Source: Ephydatia muelleri (lineage: Eukaryota > Porifera > Demospongiae > Spongillida > Spongillidae). Taken from it: a stretch of 64,000 nucleotides of DNA. Within the stretch, counting starts at the first letter, position 1. Every line of letters starts with the position of its first letter. Shown here piece by piece: positions 58,237-64,000 of the stretch. The position numbers and the translations under genes were made by a program. The stretch spans positions 15,742,990 to 15,806,989 of the forward strand of contig JABACO010000001.1 in assembly GCA_013339895.1 (NCBI GenBank), given 5' to 3'. Below the pieces are notes generated by a model. That model saw only the letters and a list, made by a program, of their open reading frames with translations. It was not told the DNA's origin and searched no databases.

Positions 58237-59761
58237 GTGAGTTTAGAAAATGTCATAAATAATGTGTCAGGACATATCTATTGTGTCATTATTGGTAATG
58301 GTTAGCCATCGTCAGAATCCCATTATTCTATTGCAATGCCTTGAGCAGTCAGACATCGTCTCTCCACAATACATACAAGTCACACCTTTTATACACACAA
58401 GTACAGTGCATTCGCAATGGAGATCTTTGCATATGCAGTCTGGTCTTCACCATATATGGTTCATACATCAGCTCCATTACAGTGAAATCAGAGAGTAATG
58501 CTTCATTACATCTCAATACCAGACTGAGTGCTCTTCATTATTTTACTAAGCATGTGAACTGTTTTGGTGCATGTTAGAACTATTATAATTTATTAATACA
58601 CAGTAGAACTATTTAAATTTCATAACAAAACAGTCACTTGGTGTTGAATTTATATACTGCAGAAATGATACTGTCAGCTATTTAATTACTATGCATTGAT
58701 AGAACTTAGGCATAGTTTTGCCACATATGGATTACATGTACCTGTTCTCAGACATTGGGTTTAGGTTTTGGTACTGAATTATTTACTCGATTCACAATTT
58801 CAAATTGTTATTCATTATCATGAGACTATATGCAATAACGCTTGTGGTATATGCTTGTTTACGATCAATATGCAACATAGTCTCGTCCTCTGTGGCCTTT
58901 GCCCACATTCTATGGCTTTCATGTCCTCATCCTCCCATAAGGTTTCCGCCATCACAATCTCCTCATACTTGGATTCAGAATTGCAAATTTAAACTCACAG
59001 TAGCACGTTAGCAGATTATCATTGAGTTTATTGACACACTACTAGATCTAATTTGAGAGTCATTAATAATTGTTTAGAGCCTATTTTAGATAAACCACAT
59101 ACTCATGCACCTCATTTTTACAAAACTTAGCATCATAATAATTTTCATTATGTACAATGTCTTATACAGAAGTTGGCAAAATTGCACACTCAGAGCTCAG
59201 CCTGAGAGAATGATGGTATCTTGGGTTTTGAGTAGTATTGGTAACGGGAATTAGTTCACAAAAGAGTTCACAGGCCTATGTGCAAACTGTTTCAGGTGTG
59301 AATTGCTTGTCGTACATATTTGTGCAGTATAAAATAAAATGTGTAAATCTGCTGCATACATTTAAAAACCGCTTCATGTTGTATAACTATTTGGAATATA
59401 AAACATCAATTAATCCAGCTGCTGCCTCCTAACGGGAGTAAGTTCTTGGAGATTGCCACATAAAGGGGCTTACAAGCAGACTTGTAGCCAATTCTACATG
59501 TATGATACAACATTGTTATGCCCTTTACAAGGTTGCTTTTCCATGGTCGTGATGCCATTTGCCAGCGCTATGGCTTTGTCAAAAGAAGATTGATTAACAA
59601 ACATTTTTCATGGTTAAATCATTAACTTACCGGTCAATGCCATGGTCGGCCGTCCAAAGCCGTCAAATCAAATTCGGTGGCATTACTGATTTTGGCAGCA
59701 TACAAAATATCCTGTTAGTGCAAATGTGCGTACTGTTTGTCAGGTTATTAACTTCAGAACC
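58237..59761 (+). other. Array-unit intron running into the gap
   Basis: It follows the unit downstream of B exons through to the block that precedes the next A exon (GTATAACTATTTGG, CCATGGTCGTGATGCC, TTGGCAGCATACAAAAT). A further A exon would be expected just inside or beyond the gap. Confidence 0.7.
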
Positions 59762-59861
59762 NNNNNNNNNNNNNNNNNNNNNNNNNNNNNNNNNNNNNNN
59801 NNNNNNNNNNNNNNNNNNNNNNNNNNNNNNNNNNNNNNNNNNNNNNNNNNNNNNNNNNNNN
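59762..59861. other. Assembly gap, 100 N
   Basis: Exactly 100 N, the usual placeholder for a gap of unknown size. Array sequence ends at its left edge and does not resume on the right. Confidence 0.99.
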
Positions 59862-60050
59862 CTTCGATATATAAACCTCCCCCGATTTTGCCCCAAAATG
59901 GGCCCAGACCTATGGAATATTGATACACTGAAAGTGCACGCTTTAGTCCCCAATTTGTGCGATTTTAGGATCAACCTACCGACCCCTTACTACTTCCCGC
60001 AAAGATACATGCATGTACGTACTTACGATCGTATGACCATATATAATATA

Positions 60051-60301
60051 TGGGACAGTTTCCGCGATAATTGCCACCCGGTTAAAATGTTATAAAAATG
60101 CATCGCGTTTGAATCGCTATAACTTCCCACCGGATAACGCTATCGACTTCCTATTTGCAACACTTCATACTACACCATTTCACTATGAATTTTGAAAATA
60201 GGAAGTCGATAGCGTGATCCGTTGGGAAGTTATAGCGATTCAAACGCGATGCATTTTTATAACATTTTAAACTTGGGGCAATTTTCGCGGAAACTGTCCC
60301 A
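60051..60301. mobile_element. Short foldback element (251 bp)
   Basis: The ends are TGGGACAGTTTCCGCGA and its complement, and the arms pair along most of their length. It equals the outer parts of the 0.8-kb elements without the centre (ATGCATCGCGTTTGAATCGC; GATAGCG..CCGTTGGGAAGTTATAGCG). Confidence 0.85.
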
Positions 60302-60868
60302 TTACGGTATGACCAGAGGTTGTAAGTACGCACGGGGTCATAACGTGTCGAACTCGTGAATGGAACAGTGTATGCTCGGCGGTCTGGTGACGGGATTAAG
60401 TGGCTAGCAGGTGGAACAACGTGAGCATGCAGAGCAGCGCTAGCGGCGGGGCGCGCAAGCTGTAGCTAGTTCGTTACATCCGCATGGTGGAAGCGGTGGG
60501 ATCCATCCGTGACAGTTGTGCAGAGACCCATGGATCCAGAAAGAGCGTACGCGCGTCGTGACTGGGCAGGTGTGAAGCTGAGGTGAATCGACCTGCAGGA
60601 GAGACGAAGGCTGGCAGCGCATCCAAAAGTGGTAGACCTGAGGGTAGCCGGCTGGAGTGCGTGTCTAGCGGTACCCATGCAAGAATGGAGAACCTTGCAG
60701 TAGTTCCCTGTTGAGCCATCACGACGGAGCCGTGCGAGAGATTAGAATGGGAGATAAAGCTAGCGGACTCCGGAGTATGTGTGAAGGGGTTTAGGCAAAA
60801 AGATAAGCAGATGCAGGAAGGAACAGTCGACAAAGGTATGTCGCAGGAGAAGAAAAGCTAGAGGAGTG
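60302..60868. other. GC-rich unassigned sequence
   Basis: It differs in composition from the AT-rich array. A reverse-strand frame is open at 60474-60833 (119 codons), but it has no family signature, so I do not call it a gene. Confidence 0.35.
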
Positions 60869-61190
60869 TATGCCCACCTCTCTGACGGGGATCGACTGGC
60901 GATGATGATGTGTTCCCATTGATTATCTATTACACATGTATGTGTTAGTACACACCCTCCAATTATGTATGTCATTTTTATAGATGCCCACCACTCTGGT
61001 GGAGATCAACTAGTGATGCATATTGTGTTCAGATTGAGGGGGATTGATCTGTTTAAAGTCACTACACGTGTATGTGCTAGCACACACTCTCCGATAATGT
61101 ATGTATGCATACTTATAGATGCCCACCTCTCCGACGGGGATCAACTGGTGATGCATGGTGTGTTCCCATTGGGTACGATCACATCAGCTC
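60869..61190. repeat. Minisatellite, three units of about 115-135 bp
   Basis: Units begin ATGCCCACC at 60870, 60984 and 61119. Each contains GGGGATC-ACTGG, GATGCAT-or-GATG-TGTGTTC and ACACATGTATGTG-TAGCACACAC blocks, with moderate divergence between units. Confidence 0.8.
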
Positions 61191-61367
61191 ACTCAAAATT
61201 CAGAATGAGAGAAGATATAAAGGTGTGAAGGTGATGAGAGGTGTAATGAGTGATGGTGGAGAAGAGAGGCAAGTGATAGGAATGAAAAAAAAACTGCATG
61301 CATCTCCCTTGTGCCAAACTCTGTACCACACCCTTCCAACTGCTCACTCCAGAGCATTATCTACTGT

Positions 61368-61560
61368 GTACATGGGTGGATGGGAGGGTGGGATGGGAGG
61401 GTGGATGGGAGAGTGGGTGGGAGGGTGGGTGGGAGGGAGTGGGGATGGGAGGGTGGGGTGAGAGGGTGTGGGGATGGTCCATGGTGGGGATGGGAGTCCA
61501 GGGTGGGAGGGGTGGGGATGGGAGGGTGGAGATGGGAGGGTGGGGAGGGGTTGGGGCATC
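61368..61560. repeat. G-rich minisatellite
   Basis: Variants of GGGAGGGTGGGTG over about 190 bp. It is quadruplex-prone on the + strand. Gly/Trp or Pro-rich frames are artefacts. Confidence 0.92.
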
Positions 61561-61604
61561 AATGGAGCACCTGTATGTGTTTACGTACACGTGTGGTATA
61601 GCAT

Positions 61605-61770
61605 TGGTGTGTATATGTATACTGCAACCTCCTGTGTACTGCATGGGTACTCTGTACTACAAGGGCGCCTGTACTGCATGGGCCTCCTGTGTACTGCATG
61701 GACCCCCCCCCTGTACTACATGGGCCCCCCTGTGTACAACACTGTGGCTCCCTTTGTACATGTATGTGTG
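61605..61770. repeat. Degenerate tandem repeat, about 25 bp period
   Basis: Repeated CTGTGTACTGCATGGGC and CTGTACTACATGGGCCC variants. Confidence 0.75.
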
Positions 61771-61804
61771 CTTTATGAATATGGAATAATTGTGTCCATA
61801 ACAG

Positions 61805-61846
61805 GGACCACCTGGAAAGGAAGGTGTGGCTGGACCTTCTGGCGAA
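61805..61846 (+). CDS. Collagen-like exon (Gly-X-Y)
   Basis: After the acceptor CATAACAG the + strand reads GPPGKEGVAGPSGE in phase 0. That is 42 nt, with Gly at every third residue and typical GPP and GKEG triplets. A possible donor GAA|GTACAG follows. Fibril-type collagen exons are short and phase 0, usually 45 or 54 nt, so the length is slightly off. The protein would form extracellular triple helix. A chance match is unlikely but not excluded for so short a stretch. Confidence 0.5.
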
Positions 61847-61856
61847 GTACAGTGTG

Positions 61857-61945
61857 TTTGTGTGTGTGTGTGTATTTGTGTGTGTGTGTATTTGTGTGTG
61901 TGTGTATTTGTGTGTGTGTGTGTGTGTGTGTGTGTGAGTGTGTCG
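61857..61945. repeat. TG microsatellite
   Basis: (TG)n with three interspersed TATTTG steps, directly after the collagen-like exon donor. Confidence 0.9.
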
Positions 61946-62123
61946 ACAATCTCTGTATGGATTATGATGTGTCCACATGTATAGCAGTTTGTAGGTGTGC
62001 ATTTGCAGTACAGTAGTTGTACTGAATTAATGTGTGTGCACAAAAGCCCTCACCTTTGCAGCATACCATCTCCACACATACACATCCATTCATCACACAC
62101 TTCATTGGGGAGCCTTCCTCTCC

Positions 62124-62262
62124 CTCATCACCCCCCTCTCCCCTCCTTCCTCTCCCTCCTCACCCCTCTCTCCCCTCCTTCCTCTCCCTCCTCACCCCTC
62201 TCTCCCCTCCTTCCTCTCCCTCCTCCCTCCTCTCCCCTTCTCCCTTCTCTCCTCCCATATTT
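62124..62262. repeat. CT-rich minisatellite, 32-bp period
   Basis: TCTCCCTCCTCACCCCTCTC followed by TCCCCTCCTTCC is repeated about four times. It is a polypyrimidine tract able to form triplex DNA. Confidence 0.9.
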
Positions 62263-62401
62263 CACTCCATCTCCTCTCTCCCTTGCTCTCCTCTCATCAC
62301 TTCTGCCCTTCTTCATTGACTGCCCATCTCAGTATACGTAACCGGCTATGCGGTACATTCCTAAATGGAAAGATGAGAGCCTGGAGAGGATCTGAATGAA
62401 G

Positions 62402-62432
62402 AACTGGGAAGCCTGGACCACCTGGAGTACCG
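62402..62432 (+). CDS. Possible collagen-like exon
   Basis: GKPGPPGVP (62406-62432) is followed by a strong donor CCG|GTATGT. The 5' boundary is uncertain: AAG at 62399-62401 could serve as acceptor. It is on the same strand as the exon at 61.8 kb, 555 bp downstream. The phases do not join directly, so another exon may lie between, or this may be a chance or decayed stretch. Confidence 0.35.
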
Positions 62433-62504
62433 GTATGTTAAATTGGTAGGGGGAGGGGGCAATAAATTGCCGATAACTACTTCTTTGTTCCGCCCATCTC
62501 TCCG

Positions 62505-62960
62505 CCTAAAAACTAAGCTAAGCCGTTCGCAACAAATTTGCTTCAACCCAGGCAGCGGATTTATACCGGTGGAATTAACAAGAAGAACACCTTCTCGCTT
62601 CGCAAAACGATTGTACCAAATTGATGGATCGGGATGATCTTTGCAGCATTCTTGCGCCTCCCACGTCGCGGGGTGGCGTATTCAACACGGTGTGAGTAAG
62701 GCTATGTGCTACGCACTTCCAACATCCTCTAGTCATGTAATAAAGCTTCCAATATGAATTTGCTATTAGTATAGCCCTTGCTAAATTTCTTGTCACGCCC
62801 ACTCAGCTACGCTTGCAATGACATCGGTCTTTTATTACAATTTTCAGCTCACGCATAATACATGAACATGCACCCATGCTGGCTCACACAGCCTCGTGCA
62901 CTTGTTGCGTATATAAACCTGTACACCATCGTATGACATATTCTTTTGCACACAAAAAAC
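62505..62960 (-). repeat. TG-headed interspersed element, copy 5 (inverted)
   Basis: Its reverse complement carries GGTGTACAGGTTTATATACG, GTGTGAGCCAGCATGGGTGC, GCGTGAGCTGAAAATTG, GTAGCTGAGTGGGCGTGAC, GTGCGTAGCACATAGCC and TTGCGAACGGC. These are the blocks of copies 3 and 4 in the same order, linking the two halves as one family. Confidence 0.7.
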
Positions 62961-63229
62961 CATGCAGTCTGATGATGATCACACACTCTTACACCACACT
63001 TTGTCACATGCACGGGATCTATTCCATTTAACTGTGAGCATTTTTGAGTGGGTTTATGTACTGAGCTTCTGTACCACTCTCTTAATTTTTCCCCTGCATT
63101 GTTGCCGAAGCATTCCTTATAACAACTCCTCTTTGTGCAGGCTGGGTTTCCCATATAAATGGTTTAATTCTTTGTACCTGACATAGAGCTGGTCACATGT
63201 ACATAAGTATGTGTAGCTACATGCAGCGT

Positions 63230-63490
63230 CCCATAAGATTGGATGACTGTACATGCATCATGTGTTCATAGGATTGGCCCTCTATTTGTGCATCCGGTTG
63301 GTCCTTTGTACACACACAGGTACCCTCGTGTCCCTATAGGATTGTTCTTTTGTACATGCATTGTGTCCCCATAGGCCCATACCTTTGTACATGTATGTAC
63401 ATTTTGTCCCTGTATATTGATCCTCTGTGTCCCATTGGATTGGTCCTTTGTACTTGCATACACTGTACATCGTGTTTGCCACTGTATGCA
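63230..63490. repeat. Degenerate repeats of a 40-50 bp motif
   Basis: Variants of GTGTCCCTATAGGATTG, then GTCCTTTGTACA, recur at least five times. A single related copy is at 49.55-49.58 kb. Confidence 0.65.
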
Positions 63491-63559
63491 TGCATGTGGC
63501 AAAGAATAACACTATATTTACCACAACATGCCTATAAATTCCTATGCATTCACATAATC

Positions 63560-63783
63560 TTTCTCTAGTAGAGAAGTGTGTAAAAAAGCTTTCTTATTTC
63601 GTATAACCCTTGCTCAACTTCTCATCATTCTTTATGCCTCAATTATTGCGGCTTATGCTGACTTCAAGTATCTTTTCATGCTTAGCCCATATATGGAGTG
63701 CATGAACAGCCCTCATACTGGTTTCACACACCCTTATGTGTATATGTTGGCAAATGGCACTGTACAATTCTTGACCACATCAC

Positions 63784-63822
<39 letters not shown>

Positions 63823-63825
63823 AAC
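63560..63825 (-). repeat. TG-headed interspersed element, copy 6 (inverted)
   Basis: Its reverse complement starts with a TG tract (63785-63820), then GGGTGTGTGAAACCAG, GAGGCATAAAGAATGATGAG and AAGTTGAGCAAGGG. It lies within 1 kb of copy 5 in the same orientation. Confidence 0.65.
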
Positions 63826-64000
63826 ACAACACTTATGCACCGTGACACATTATAACACTCTGTAATATTGATGGTACACTGTACATCCAAATACATTCAA
63901 GTGTAAGGTCTGCCTCTCTGAACTTTCCCTCTGCACAGCGTTCTATTCGATGAACAGATTAAGAGGCAACTGATTCTATTCTCAATTTCTGTACCCTGCT

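Noticed and set aside
60474-60833. A reverse-strand 119-codon ORF in GC-rich sequence
   Set aside because: Overlapping open frames exist in this GC-rich stretch, and no domain, start context or splice pattern supports one.

Overview
The window is animal DNA. It has phase-1 introns with canonical splice sites around extracellular LDL-receptor class A (LDLa) exons, collagen-like Gly-X-Y exons near the right end, and metazoan-type transposons. AT-rich introns, long CA/TG tracts and frequent ACATGTACATGTA-like strings fit a marine invertebrate; a sponge, cnidarian or similar animal is possible, but the sequence alone does not fix the group. No bacterial genes, tRNA, rRNA or CRISPR were found.

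Left and centre (1-59761): this is one locus, a tandemly expanded run of LDLa exons on the + strand. I find 31 exons of about 108 nt. Each is split the same way (two bases before the first Cys codon, one base after the last), so any exon can join any other in frame. They fall into three types, A, C and B in array order, and introns are copied with them. Seventeen are open and fourteen carry small indels. The array has layers: an ancestral A-C-B unit; two nearly identical 2.9-kb units without C (22.1-27.9 kb); four 3.9-kb units with order A-C-B-A (31.0-45.5 kb); and a 3.2-kb duplication (13.3-16.6 kb and 17.8-20.9 kb). The first and last exons of the gene, and any signal peptide or membrane segment, are not visible.

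Mobile DNA has broken up the array. A pogo-like DNA transposon (7.1-13.0 kb) was copied with its flanks (other copy at 1-1580). Its right copy later received a non-LTR retrotransposon with a long intact ORF (9.7-13.0 kb). A truncated Ty3/Gypsy fossil with an unusual domain order lies at 28.8-30.7 kb on the minus strand. There are also a non-autonomous hAT element with an 8-bp target duplication (3.3-4.0 kb), a family of long foldback elements (6, 46, 48, 54, 55 and 60 kb), a roughly 0.45-kb interspersed family headed by a TG tract, and an unassigned retroelement-like ORF exactly at the junction of the 3.2-kb duplication.

Right: 49.1-54.9 kb is a microsatellite-rich insertion into a repeat unit. 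A 100-N gap (59762-59861) ends the LDLa array. Beyond it lie minisatellites and two short collagen-like exons (61.8 and 62.4 kb), probably a different gene. Several 35-43 kb copies differ mainly by single-base indels, so some broken exons may be assembly errors.
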